DNA from: Planctomycetota bacterium
GTDB taxonomy: Bacteria; Planctomycetota; Planctomycetia; Planctomycetales; Planctomycetaceae
Direction: 5' to 3'
Assembly: GCA_013151585.1 (NCBI GenBank)
Contig: JAADHY010000036.1
Coordinates: forward strand, 1-6,920
Length of the DNA: 6,920 nt
The notes beneath the pieces were generated by a model that made no database searches, was not told where the DNA came from, and was given only the letters and a program-made list of their open reading frames with translations. Position 1 is the stretch's first letter, and each line of letters starts with the position of its first letter. Made by a program: the position numbers and the translations under genes. This document shows positions 1 through 6,171 of this stretch, piece after piece.

Positions 1-635
1 TCTTGCAGATTCGCCGTGGGGAAGCCAAGACGGCGACCGCGTCCGGCGCCGGCGCCGACCCGTCCGCGGATGCGATACGGGTGCCCCAACAGCTTCACGG
101 CTTCGGCAATCGCCCCTTCCGCAATCAACCGTCGGATGCGGCTGGACGAGACCATCTGGCTTCCAATCTTCAGCGGCGACACGACTTCCAAATCGACGTC
201 CGCCTGCTGGCAAAGCTGCCGCAGGGTCTCGACGTTACCCGCCCGGTTGTGACCGAAAAAGAAATTGGGCCCTTCCACCAGCCCAGTCGCTTGAAGCTCG
301 GTGCGAATGATCCGTTCGAAGAACTCTTGCGGCGTCAGCCGCAGCAATTCCCAGTCGGTCGGGTAAGCGATCAGGCAATCGATGCCACAAGCCGCGAGCA
401 ACTCAGCCTTGCGATCCAAGGTGCTAAGGCTGGGAGGGGCCTGCTGCGGCCGGAGCAATCGAATCGGATGGGGCTCAAAGGTGAAAACGACAGCCGGTAC
501 ACCGGCCGCGCGAGCTCGCTCGACCAACTTCGCCACCATCGCCTGATGGCCGCGATGAACACCGTCGTAGTTCCCTATCGAAACGAAGCCGCCACGATAC
601 AGCTCGGGGGCCTCGAAACCGTGCAAAAGTTTCAT
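1..635 (-). CDS. ribF: Bifunctional riboflavin kinase / FMN adenylyltransferase, N-terminal 211 residues (cut by left edge)
   Basis: RibF makes the flavin cofactors in the cytoplasm: it phosphorylates riboflavin to FMN, then adenylylates FMN to FAD. I translated the minus strand directly; it stays open from the ATG at 635 to the window edge. The N-terminal FAD synthetase domain has the nucleotidyltransferase signature GNYDGVHRGHQ (residues 21-31), TFEPHP (52-57), a FFFGHNRAGN stretch (125-134) and SSSRIRR (163-169). The C-terminal kinase domain begins with GRVGAGAGRGRRLGFPTANL (191-210) just before the edge. The family is usually about 300 residues, so roughly 100 are missing, apparently only because of the window limit. 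The ATG at 635 is the only reasonable start: the earlier ATG at 652 is in another frame and stops after four codons. No clear Shine-Dalgarno is seen. It lies downstream of the nucleotidyltransferase gene on the same strand, about 190 bases away, and probably has its own promoter. Confidence 0.94.
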   Translation of the reverse strand, partial: MKLLHGFEAPELYRGGFVSIGNYDGVHRGHQAMVAKLVERARAAGVPAVVFTFEPHPIRLLRPQQAPPSLSTLDRKAELLAACGIDCLIAYPTDWELLRLTPQEFFERIIRTELQATGLVEGPNFFFGHNRAGNVETLRQLCQQADVDLEVVSPLKIGSQMVSSSRIRRLIAEGAIAEAVKLLGHPYRIRGRVGAGAGRGRRLGFPTANLQ

Positions 636-689
636 GGTCAGAACGTCGCCATGTTGTGAAATATCAAGCAAGAACAGCCTCTCCCCTGG

Positions 690-717
690 ATTGTACACAT
701 CTGGAGGGAAAAGTCAG
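690..717 (-). promoter_or_regulatory. Possible sigma-70-type promoter for ribF
   Basis: Read on the minus strand, CTGACT (717-712, four of six matches to TTGACA) and TACAAT (695-690, five of six matches to TATAAT) are separated by 16 bases. Transcription would begin near 683 and give a leader of about 48 bases before the ribF ATG at 635. The placement is sensible, but single consensus matches are weak evidence in this kind of genome. Confidence 0.35.
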
Positions 718-825
718 GGGCCGCCGACCAACGAAACAGTCACGGCGACGGGGCATCGCGTGGGACGAGCGAACCCATTTGCGAGCGCCGCGGCCTGATC
801 GCCAGCGAGATCGTAACGAGAGCTG

Positions 826-1179
826 TCAAGGGGTTTTCGCAAGAAGCTCGCCATCGTCTATCAGCACGATGCCTTCCTGCAACGCCGCGGCCACAATAGC
901 CGACGAGGTTCTGACCCTGTCGAATTCCTCGGGCGTATAGCAGAGGTAATCGACATGCTTCTCCAGCGTCGTTTGACGCAACAGCATCGGCATGCGTCTC
1001 AGGAAAGGAATCCCCTCAAACCGTTCGGCGACGACGATGACGTCAAGATCCGAGTCTTCGTTTGCGGTCCCCAGGGCACGCGAGCCGAACAGGATGAGCT
1101 TCTGAGGGCGGTATCGCCGGATAATTTCCGGCAGCGCGTCCGTCACAAACTTCTCTATCCAAGGGGCCGTCGCTTTCAT
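826..1179 (-). CDS. Stand-alone MNT-type nucleotidyltransferase domain protein
   Basis: This 117-residue protein has the minimal nucleotidyltransferase fold of the DNA polymerase beta superfamily. The core is LILFGSRALG (28-37) followed by SDLDVIVV (43-50): the GS motif and the two metal-binding Asp residues D44 and D46. A third acidic residue is probably D77 in HVDYLCYTPEEF. These are the catalytic features of MNT proteins, which transfer nucleotides from ATP or another NTP to a partner; known members act as antitoxins by adenylylating HEPN toxins. I chose the ATG at 1179, preceded by GGGGG five bases upstream, over an in-frame TTG at 1197. No HEPN-like gene is adjacent: the 190 bases downstream and 316 bases upstream hold no such frame. 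It is therefore an orphan, or its partner lies elsewhere. The fold assignment is firm; substrate and role are unknown. Confidence 0.85.
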   Translation of the reverse strand: MKATAPWIEKFVTDALPEIIRRYRPQKLILFGSRALGTANEDSDLDVIVVAERFEGIPFLRRMPMLLRQTTLEKHVDYLCYTPEEFDRVRTSSAIVAAALQEGIVLIDDGELLAKTP

Positions 1180-1495
1180 GGGTGCCCCCAGTAGCAACGT
1201 CCAAAATCACGGGAGGATTCACAGGGCTGGCCACGAACCTTGTCGGCAATCGCGCTAACAGCAGTCTGAAGTCTAGTTGAGTTGACCCGGTTCAGCAATT
1301 GCGGGATCGGCGGTGCTGCAACGGAAGGGCAGACGATGGGGCTTGCGAACGTACGAGTGTGCCTGGAAGCTGGCGAGCTTCTGCGCCCGGCGGTTGCGGG
1401 AAAGCGGACTTTCGCAGGCCACTTGTTCCAAATCTCAAAGTGCGTCGTGTGACCGAAAGCGACAAGGCGCGTGCGTCGTCCCCTCCATGAACCTG
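1180..1495. other. Intergenic stretch with no recognised gene
   Basis: These 316 bases lie between the nucleotidyltransferase gene and the end of the exported-protein gene. Open frames exist on both strands, but their translations are rich in Arg, Ser and Pro with no recognisable motif or domain. I see no strong terminator for the exported-protein gene and no clear promoter for the nucleotidyltransferase. Confidence 0.5.
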
Positions 1496-3175
1496 TCACT
1501 TCGGTTCGATCCGCGCCGAGCCACAGTCCAAAACAGTCAGCCAGCGGGGGCGGACTTCGACGGTCCCGTCTTGGATGGACACAGGCTCAAATCGCGGTCG
1601 GCCGGGATCGAAGAGCAGATAGGCCCGCTTGAGCTTTTTGCGCGTCTCCGGCGGAACGGGCACCCGGCCCGGCTCGGTGCCGATTCCCAACAGAATGATC
1701 GAACCGTCGCTGCGGCGCAGGCCGATCGCCCGCTTCGTGCCGATCCAGCCCACGATCGTCGATTGCTGCTCTTTTTCTTTGCCAAAGATCCAGAGGTCGG
1801 CCTCGTTGATGTCTTCGATGTCGGTCAGCAAGGGCTCGCTGGGCAGCATCGTCAGTGTGTACTCGATGTCAATCTGATCGCCGGGTTTCATCCCCAGGGG
1901 CCGATACAGGTCGCCCCAAAACAGATAGACGTGCGTGTCGGCCCCGTCGCCGCAGTGGCTCTGCAGTGGCGTCAGGTGATCGCGGAACGTGGCCTTGTAT
2001 TGATGAAAAACCAGGCCGATGCAACCCACGCCCGACTTGGTGAACCAGCCACCAATCGTGTTCTTGGCTTCCATGGCCACCGCGGCCCCGGTGTGGTGCG
2101 GACCGGAGAGGCCGATTTGGGTCGCATCGGCGGTGCTTTTTGGAAAGGGATAGCGCCGGCGCGAGTTGTCATCCATGCGCACCAGTGTGGTGTGGCTGCC
2201 GGGCAATGTATCGGGAGCATCCTCACGCTGTGCCCGGTACCAAACGAAGTCCGGCACGCCGTCGCCCCAGTCGTGACCGTACCGGCGATTGATGACCAGG
2301 TGCAGGAACTCCAAGTTCGTGCTCCACGACGGTGGCCCGGTCGCGCGCAGGGTCTGATAAACTCGCAACGAAAACGCCGTGCCGTCGGCCGCTGGCTCCA
2401 GCGTAATCCGGGTCGGCATCACCACGTTGCGGTCTGGATCAACGGCCGTGTAATGGAGTGTCGCCCGGACCGGACCGGTGCCGCCTGAGACTTCGGTGAT
2501 CTTCTTCGCGTAGCAGTCGCCGTAGTACTTGTCGAACTTGCCGCTGAACCAGCAAAACGGTTCCCTCTTCGGGCCGTAGTAGACAGTCACCGGATATTCG
2601 ACTTTCGGTTGAACCAATAGGTCCAGATCGACGGAGAACACAGCGTGGCCGTTTGCTTTGTCCGTCGTCCCGAACCAGACGTTCGAGCCCGCGACACGCA
2701 CGATCTGCACGCCCGGACTTTCGGTGATCGCCAGCCGGTTGTTGCCCGCCGTGAGCTGCGCTCGGAAGCGAACCGCGTCCGCGCGGCCCTGCTCCAGTCC
2801 GCCGCTGGCCAGCAGTTCCAAAGACCGCACCGGTTTGCCGTTCACCGTGACGGAGACCTCACCGCCCCGCGATAGTCCCTCGGTGAGGATTGTCGCGTCC
2901 CGTGTTGTTTTTGAACGGACAGCGAGCTGTACACGGTACGAACCCGCCGGCATCCGCAGACGGTAGTCCACGTCAGAACCTCGTGCCTTTCGCCAGCCCA
3001 CTTCGGCGCGAGCGAACGGACCGCAAAGCAAAGCCAAAAAGACAATCGTCCGCAGCAGGCCCGGCCAGGTACTCCAACAGCAGTACTCGAATGCCGGGTG
3101 GGAACAACGAACCAGCCCACGAAAAAGAAGAAATCTGACTGTAACGGACTTCCGGTTGTGCTTGAGCGTGGTCAT
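1496..3175 (-). CDS. Exported protein of unknown function, 559 residues
   Basis: I do not recognise the family. With the ATG at 3175 the protein begins with a long basic N-region, then a hydrophobic stretch (about residues 40-55, LLRTIVFLALLCGPF) and a typical signal peptidase site, ARA|EV, after residue 57. It is therefore probably exported. The next part (about 65-190) is rich in predicted beta strands: YRVQLAVRSKT, GEVSVTVNGKPVRSLEL, NNRLAITESPGVQIVRVAGSNVWF. That pattern resembles a small carbohydrate-binding or galactose-binding-like beta sandwich; this is inference. The remainder (190-559) is soluble, aromatic-rich and also strand-rich, without a catalytic motif I can name. The frame stays open upstream to 3325, so a longer form is possible, but the signal peptide favours a start near 3175, with GGGAAAG about nine bases upstream. 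It is flanked by non-coding DNA and looks monocistronic. Substrate binding or a sugar-active role is a guess. Confidence 0.72.
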   Translation of the reverse strand: MTTLKHNRKSVTVRFLLFRGLVRCSHPAFEYCCWSTWPGLLRTIVFLALLCGPFARAEVGWRKARGSDVDYRLRMPAGSYRVQLAVRSKTTRDATILTEGLSRGGEVSVTVNGKPVRSLELLASGGLEQGRADAVRFRAQLTAGNNRLAITESPGVQIVRVAGSNVWFGTTDKANGHAVFSVDLDLLVQPKVEYPVTVYYGPKREPFCWFSGKFDKYYGDCYAKKITEVSGGTGPVRATLHYTAVDPDRNVVMPTRITLEPAADGTAFSLRVYQTLRATGPPSWSTNLEFLHLVINRRYGHDWGDGVPDFVWYRAQREDAPDTLPGSHTTLVRMDDNSRRRYPFPKSTADATQIGLSGPHHTGAAVAMEAKNTIGGWFTKSGVGCIGLVFHQYKATFRDHLTPLQSHCGDGADTHVYLFWGDLYRPLGMKPGDQIDIEYTLTMLPSEPLLTDIEDINEADLWIFGKEKEQQSTIVGWIGTKRAIGLRRSDGSIILLGIGTEPGRVPVPPETRKKLKRAYLLFDPGRPRFEPVSIQDGTVEVRPRWLTVLDCGSARIEPK

Positions 3176-3263
3176 GCGATGCGACTTTCCCAACCTTGGC
3201 TGGTGGCCGCAGCCAAACGTAAAACGCGAAACGCCGGCCTGCGGTCTCATGCTGGTGGTCCGA

Positions 3264-3279
3264 CCGGTCACAAGACCGG
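3264..3279. repeat. Short inverted repeat, six-base stem
   Basis: CCGGTC (3264-3269) and GACCGG (3274-3279) form a perfect six-base stem with the loop ACAA. It lies about 90 bases upstream of the exported-protein start. It could be a regulator site or chance; nothing else supports it. Confidence 0.3.
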
Positions 3280-3316
3280 AGTTCGGCAACTCCCGTTCGC
3301 GGCAGTGGTCTTCGTG

Positions 3317-3360
3317 GGAACGCAAGGTGCTAGCCTGCGCCCGCAGGCTGCCACGCGTCC
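3317..3360. repeat. GCTAGCC palindromic element, isolated copy
   Basis: AGCCTGCG (3332-3339) and CGCAGGCT (3342-3349) form a perfect eight-base inverted repeat around CC. Imperfect outer arms (GGGAACGC near 3316-3323 and GCGTCCC near 3355-3361) could extend it. The left arm sits in GGTGCTAGCCTGCG, which closely resembles GGCGCTAGCCTCCGG at 4776-4790, so I group it with the larger repeat cluster. On the minus strand it lies 11 bases after the stop codon of the doubtful gene ending at 3361, but there is no T-run, so a terminator role is uncertain. Confidence 0.55.
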
Positions 3361-3702
3361 CTACCAGCTAGAAGACGTTCGACACACGCTGACAGTCTCA
3401 GCCGCCGCCAAATGACCGTCGTTGCCGATGGGCACGAGCCCTTCGCCTGTGAACAACTCCTCCGGGGCTGACAGCCGGAAGGCCGTCTCCAGTCGGAATG
3501 CATCTTCCACGAATGTACGGGCCGCAAGCCGATCAACTCCGTTGGCGGTTGCCGGTCGTCCCTGGACGATAAGACGCACGTCCAACGGACGCGGAGAAAG
3601 GAAACCAGATAGGCACGCCTCGTCTGGCCCTGACTCAGCGCACGGTCGGACACACCACACGTCGAAACACAGTGCCGGGAGCCATCTACCGGGCAGCCGC
3701 AA
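3361..3702 (-). CDS. Doubtful short hypothetical gene or gene remnant, up to 113 residues
   Basis: This minus-strand frame opens at a TTG (3702) and ends at TAG (3361-3363). I do not recognise it. Codon use in the second half looks coding-like, with many codons ending in G or C, and the translation PLDVRLIVQGRPATANGVDR...TFVEDAFRLETAFRL...GLVPIGNDGH has a balanced composition. The first 45 residues are Cys- and Pro-rich and look less convincing. The frame stays open to 3765 without an ATG, and no Shine-Dalgarno precedes the TTG, so this may be the tail of a decayed gene. The segment RLSAPEELFTGEGLVPIGNDG faintly recalls the SMI1/KNR4 immunity fold, but the residues that should follow are absent; I do not assign it. 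Confidence 0.3.
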   Translation of the reverse strand: MRLPGRWLPALCFDVWCVRPCAESGPDEACLSGFLSPRPLDVRLIVQGRPATANGVDRLAARTFVEDAFRLETAFRLSAPEELFTGEGLVPIGNDGHLAAAETVSVCRTSSSW

Positions 3703-3958
3703 GTGTCTGTGCGATAGGCTCTTGTGGGCATTGCTGAAGTTCTCTCGCCCTGATCGCCGAATTCATCTAAAGTACGCGGCCCGGTGAACCCCGGCGGCCG
3801 ACGACCAAGTGCGCCGCGTGCAGGGATCGCCGAGGCCGCGACAACCGGCTCGCGGAGCCGACGTTCGGCGCGGCGAAAAGGCAGATATCCGGCCTCGCCT
3901 CTCGGATGCGGCCGGACTGTCGACATCTGAGGGTCTGCAATTGAGGGGACTTGCGACG

Positions 3959-4642
3959 ATGGAGCGTCCTGCAGCCACAGTAGCCTCACCCACGACACTC
4001 GCCCCACGCCCGTCTTCTGTCACACTCACCCCGGAAACGGCTAATCAACTCACTCACGGACTCGGCTTGGTCCTGAGCCTGGCCGGAGCCGTCGTGTTGC
4101 TGCGAGCCGCGGCGGCGTCTGGCCCCAGTTGGCAGCTCTGGGGTTGCCAGATTTACGCCGTCACTTTGATCGCGCTGTACGCCGCGTCAACTCTCTCCCA
4201 CAGTTTTCCTCCCGGATACTGGCGAGACGTCTTCCGCACTTTGGACCAAGTGTGCATCTTTCTGTTGATCGCCGGCACCTTTACGCCTTTTGCCTTCACT
4301 TACCTTCTGGACGGCTGGTGGCCTCTGCTAATCGCGGCGATGTGGGGACTGACTCTGGCCGGCATTGTTTTCAAACTGTTCGTGCGACGGCTGCGCAACG
4401 TCGCCGTCGGGCTGTACGTAGCCTTAGGCTGGTTGCCCATTCTCGCTGTCGGACGGATGCTGGAAACCGTCCAATGGGTGGGCCTGCTCTGGATTCTGGC
4501 GGGCGGTCTGTTTTACACATCGGGGACCTGGTTCCTGAAACGAGACGTCCGCAACCCGTACTGGCACGCCGTGTGGCATCTGTTCGTCGTCGCGGGAAGC
4601 ATCTGCCATTTCGTTGTCATCCGGTGGTACGTCGTCGGATAG
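3959..4642 (+). CDS. Hemolysin III (HlyIII/YqfA, PAQR) family integral membrane protein
   Basis: A 227-residue inner-membrane protein with about seven hydrophobic helices, the usual length for bacterial HlyIII proteins. Family signatures are all present: PETANQLTHGLG (25-36) entering helix 1; STLSH (77-81), with Ser77 and His81 in the S-x3-H metal motif; D96 in RTLDQVCIFLLIAGTFTPF, the most conserved block; and HAVWHLFVVAGSICHF with H203, H207 and H217. In PAQR proteins the conserved Asp and His residues bind zinc, suggesting a hydrolase such as a ceramidase-like activity; bacterial members are linked to membrane lipid or fluidity homeostasis, and the name hemolysin is historical. The start is the ATG at 3959, with GAGGGGA nine bases upstream; a longer frame from 3809 adds 50 Arg-rich residues that look non-coding. 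It stands alone on the plus strand, divergent from the left-hand genes. Confidence 0.93.
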   Translation: MERPAATVASPTTLAPRPSSVTLTPETANQLTHGLGLVLSLAGAVVLLRAAAASGPSWQLWGCQIYAVTLIALYAASTLSHSFPPGYWRDVFRTLDQVCIFLLIAGTFTPFAFTYLLDGWWPLLIAAMWGLTLAGIVFKLFVRRLRNVAVGLYVALGWLPILAVGRMLETVQWVGLLWILAGGLFYTSGTWFLKRDVRNPYWHAVWHLFVVAGSICHFVVIRWYVVG

Positions 4643-4717
4643 ACATCGGGTCGATCGCCCGGCTGCCGCGGGTGGCTTTCTCACTACGAGCCAACGGGGC
4701 CCCATTGATGGGAGGGC

Positions 4718-4734
4718 GGCTCGCGTAGCGAGCC
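4718..4734. repeat. Perfect inverted repeat, seven-base stem
   Basis: GGCTCGC (4718-4724) and GCGAGCC (4728-4734) pair perfectly around GTA. It follows the hemolysin III stop by 75 bases. Without a following T-run it is not a classical intrinsic terminator; I read it as part of the intergenic repeat cluster. Confidence 0.6.
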
Positions 4735-4771
4735 CGGTGAGGGCTCTCCGATCGCTGTCAAACAGTAAGCG

Positions 4772-4835
4772 GGAAGGCGCTAGCCTCCGGTGCGCAGCGT
4801 GAAGCGTGATCGGAACGCGCTAGCGTCCGGTCGCG
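4772..4835. repeat. Direct repeat pair around GCGCTAGC, 40-base period
   Basis: The 20-base segments starting at 4772 and 4812 match at 18 of 20 positions (core GGAA-GCGCTAGC-TCCGGT) and are offset by exactly 40 bases. The second copy is also the left arm of the long inverted repeat ending at 4882. Only two direct copies are present, with a non-identical spacer, so it is not a CRISPR array. Confidence 0.65.
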
Positions 4836-4882
4836 TTGCCGGCCCAAGCGTGTAGGCCGCAGGGACCGCACGCTAGCGCGTT
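4814..4882. repeat. Long inverted repeat, 19-base arms with one mismatch
   Basis: The arm at 4814-4832 is the reverse complement of 4864-4882 at 18 of 19 positions; the mismatch is at C4827. The 31 bases between contain a further short stem, CGGCC (4840-4844) with GGCCG (4855-4859), so the whole could fold into one extended hairpin. Each arm also carries a self-palindromic GCTAGC. It could act as DNA cruciform, RNA hairpin or a non-autonomous repeat element; there are no coding sequence or target duplications that would make it an insertion sequence. Confidence 0.68.
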
Positions 4883-4968
4883 GCGTTGACTCCGTCGGGG
4901 TAGCCCGGCTTGAGCGGAGCGTCTCTCGAGACCTCTGCACCAACTCGAGCCATCGTGCCCCCCATCCG

Positions 4969-5006
4969 CCCTTCGGACACATTCTCCCCCGGAGGAGGGA
5001 GAAGGG
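4969..5006. repeat. Purine/pyrimidine inverted repeat with two competing pairings
   Basis: TTCTCCC (4982-4988) pairs perfectly with GGGAGAA (4997-5003). The outer CCCTTC (4969-4974) can instead pair with GAAGGG (5001-5006), using overlapping bases. The right arm therefore has two alternative partners. It resembles the short intergenic palindromes common in bacterial genomes. Confidence 0.5.
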
Positions 5007-5103
5007 ACTTCGTTTCGCACGCTGACCTCCGAGTGGGGCCGCGCAGCCATGCAAACCCCGTCGTGCGCCCAGCCGTTTGCGATGTAGAGTGACTGGGCTT
5101 TCC

Positions 5104-5150
5104 GCCGTCCTGCGGATTTTGCTAACGTAAAGCGGACGGCGATCTTTTTT
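5104..5150 (+). terminator. Hairpin plus T-run upstream of the HAD operon, probable intrinsic terminator
   Basis: GCCGTCC-T-GC (5104-5113) pairs with GCGGACGGC (5132-5140): nine base pairs with one bulged T and an 18-base loop. GATC and six T residues (5145-5150) follow. On the plus strand this has the shape of an intrinsic terminator. It could end read-through from the hemolysin III side, although that gene stops about 460 bases earlier, or act as an attenuator within the leader of the operon that starts at 5191. The loop contains TGCTAACGT, which could itself be an extended -10 box; the two readings exclude each other. Confidence 0.5.
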
Positions 5151-5190
5151 GGCGCGACGGCACAGCGGGCCTGAAAGGAGAAGACCCGAG

Positions 5191-6153
5191 ATGGCGCAAA
5201 CGCTGCTGGAGTACGCCGAGTGGCTGGAAGGCCGCGCGGATTTGATCTGGCCAAAGCCGCCGAAGTTAGAACGTCCCAAGGCCACTCCCTTCACCAAACC
5301 CTTGCCAGGAATTCGAGCGGTCACCTGGAACGTCTACGGCACGCTGCTACACATCTCGGACGGCCAGTTGCTGCTGATGCATCCGCAAGAGTTGCGCATG
5401 CAGGTGGCCCTGGAGAAAACGATCGAAGAGTTCCACATGTGGCAAAGCATGTCTCGGAAACCCGGGGCGCCGTTGGAGTACGTGCTGATCCAGTACAAAC
5501 GGCTGGTCGAAGATGCGGAAATGGCGGGCACCGACCGACCAGGGGATTTTCCTCATGTCGATGCCGTCCGAATCTGGCGCAAGTTGATCGACCGGCTGCT
5601 GGAAAACGAATACACATACGATGAATCGTTCTACGGCGATGTCGACGATCTGAGCGTGAAAGTGGCGTTCTTCTTCCACAAGGCGCTGCAAGGGGTCGAG
5701 CCGATGCCGCAGGCGCTGGAGACGCTGACGGCGGTGGGCACGGCCGGTCGGAAACAGGGGCTGCTGAGCGACTCGCAGCAATTCACTGTCGTCCAGATGT
5801 TGCGAGCGTTGCGGCGGCAAGGTACACTACCGCCCCTCGATCAACTGTTGACGCCCAATTGCATGACGTTGTCACACGAAGAAGGCGTGCGTCAGCCCTC
5901 GAAGTCGTTGTATGCCGCTAGCTTGCGACGGTTTCGGGAATTGGGAATCGAACCCCACGAGATCCTGCACGTTGGCAGCCGTCTGCGGGACGATTTGGCA
6001 GTGGCCAAACAGTTCGGCATGAAGACGGCCCTGTTCGCCGGAGACAAGGAGAGTTTGCAAGCAACCGCTCAGGAGGTCAAAGATCCGTCGATGAAGCCCG
6101 ATCGCTTGATCACGGAATTGGCTCAGCTCAAAAACATTCTCGGAATTTCATAG
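5191..6153 (+). CDS. HAD-fold protein with Asn at the catalytic nucleophile position
   Basis: A 320-residue cytoplasmic protein of the haloacid dehalogenase (HAD) superfamily. Motif I is AVTWNVYGTLL (43-53). Active members have Asp where this protein has N47, and that Asp forms the covalent phospho- or ester-enzyme intermediate. The later Y49-G-T-L matches the dehalogenase/phosphatase subgroup. Motif II is LLSDSQ (S193), motif III the Lys in PSKSL (K238), and motif IV HVGSRLRDDLAVAKQFGM (260-277), in which the usual GD is GS263 while D267 and D268 remain. About 140 residues between motifs I and II fit a helical cap of the C1 type. The start is the ATG at 5191, with AAGGAG ten bases upstream; an upstream in-frame TTG (5149) lies in the T-run of the terminator-like hairpin and is unlikely. 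It is the first gene of a run with a FabZ-like gene and trmB. Either it is a non-catalytic HAD, perhaps regulatory or binding, or it uses altered chemistry. Confidence 0.86.
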   Translation: MAQTLLEYAEWLEGRADLIWPKPPKLERPKATPFTKPLPGIRAVTWNVYGTLLHISDGQLLLMHPQELRMQVALEKTIEEFHMWQSMSRKPGAPLEYVLIQYKRLVEDAEMAGTDRPGDFPHVDAVRIWRKLIDRLLENEYTYDESFYGDVDDLSVKVAFFFHKALQGVEPMPQALETLTAVGTAGRKQGLLSDSQQFTVVQMLRALRRQGTLPPLDQLLTPNCMTLSHEEGVRQPSKSLYAASLRRFRELGIEPHEILHVGSRLRDDLAVAKQFGMKTALFAGDKESLQATAQEVKDPSMKPDRLITELAQLKNILGIS

Positions 6154-6171
6154 ACAGGGAGATGTTCGACG

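Larger units (their letters stand above)
4643..5190. other. Long non-coding intergenic stretch with many inverted repeats
   Basis: These 548 bases between the hemolysin III gene and the HAD gene hold no convincing gene. Long minus-strand frames cross it, but their translations are Arg, Ser and Pro rich and follow the repeats. Five or more hairpins can be drawn: at 4718-4734, 4814-4882, 4921-4932, 4969-5006 and 5104-5140. Most have their own entries. Confidence 0.7.

Noticed and set aside
3..659. Plus-strand 218-codon frame
   Set aside because: Antisense to ribF, which matches its family along the whole visible length.
636..720. FMN riboswitch ahead of ribF
   Set aside because: The leader is short and shows none of the conserved multi-stem arrangement of that riboswitch.
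1176..1499. Minus-strand 107-codon frame as a HEPN partner of the nucleotidyltransferase
   Set aside because: No HEPN R-x4-6-H motif or helical pattern, and composition typical of non-coding DNA.
1313..2488. Plus-strand open frame of 391 codons
   Set aside because: It lies antisense to the exported-protein gene, whose signal peptide and composition are convincing; the plus-strand translation has no recognisable motif and results from G+C-rich codon bias.
4772..4882. CRISPR array
   Set aside because: Only two direct copies plus one inverted copy, internal palindromes and no cas genes.
4758..5324. Minus-strand open frames of 188 and 144 codons
   Set aside because: They run across the repeat cluster and into the HAD gene; translations are Arg, Ser and Pro rich and simply read the palindromes.
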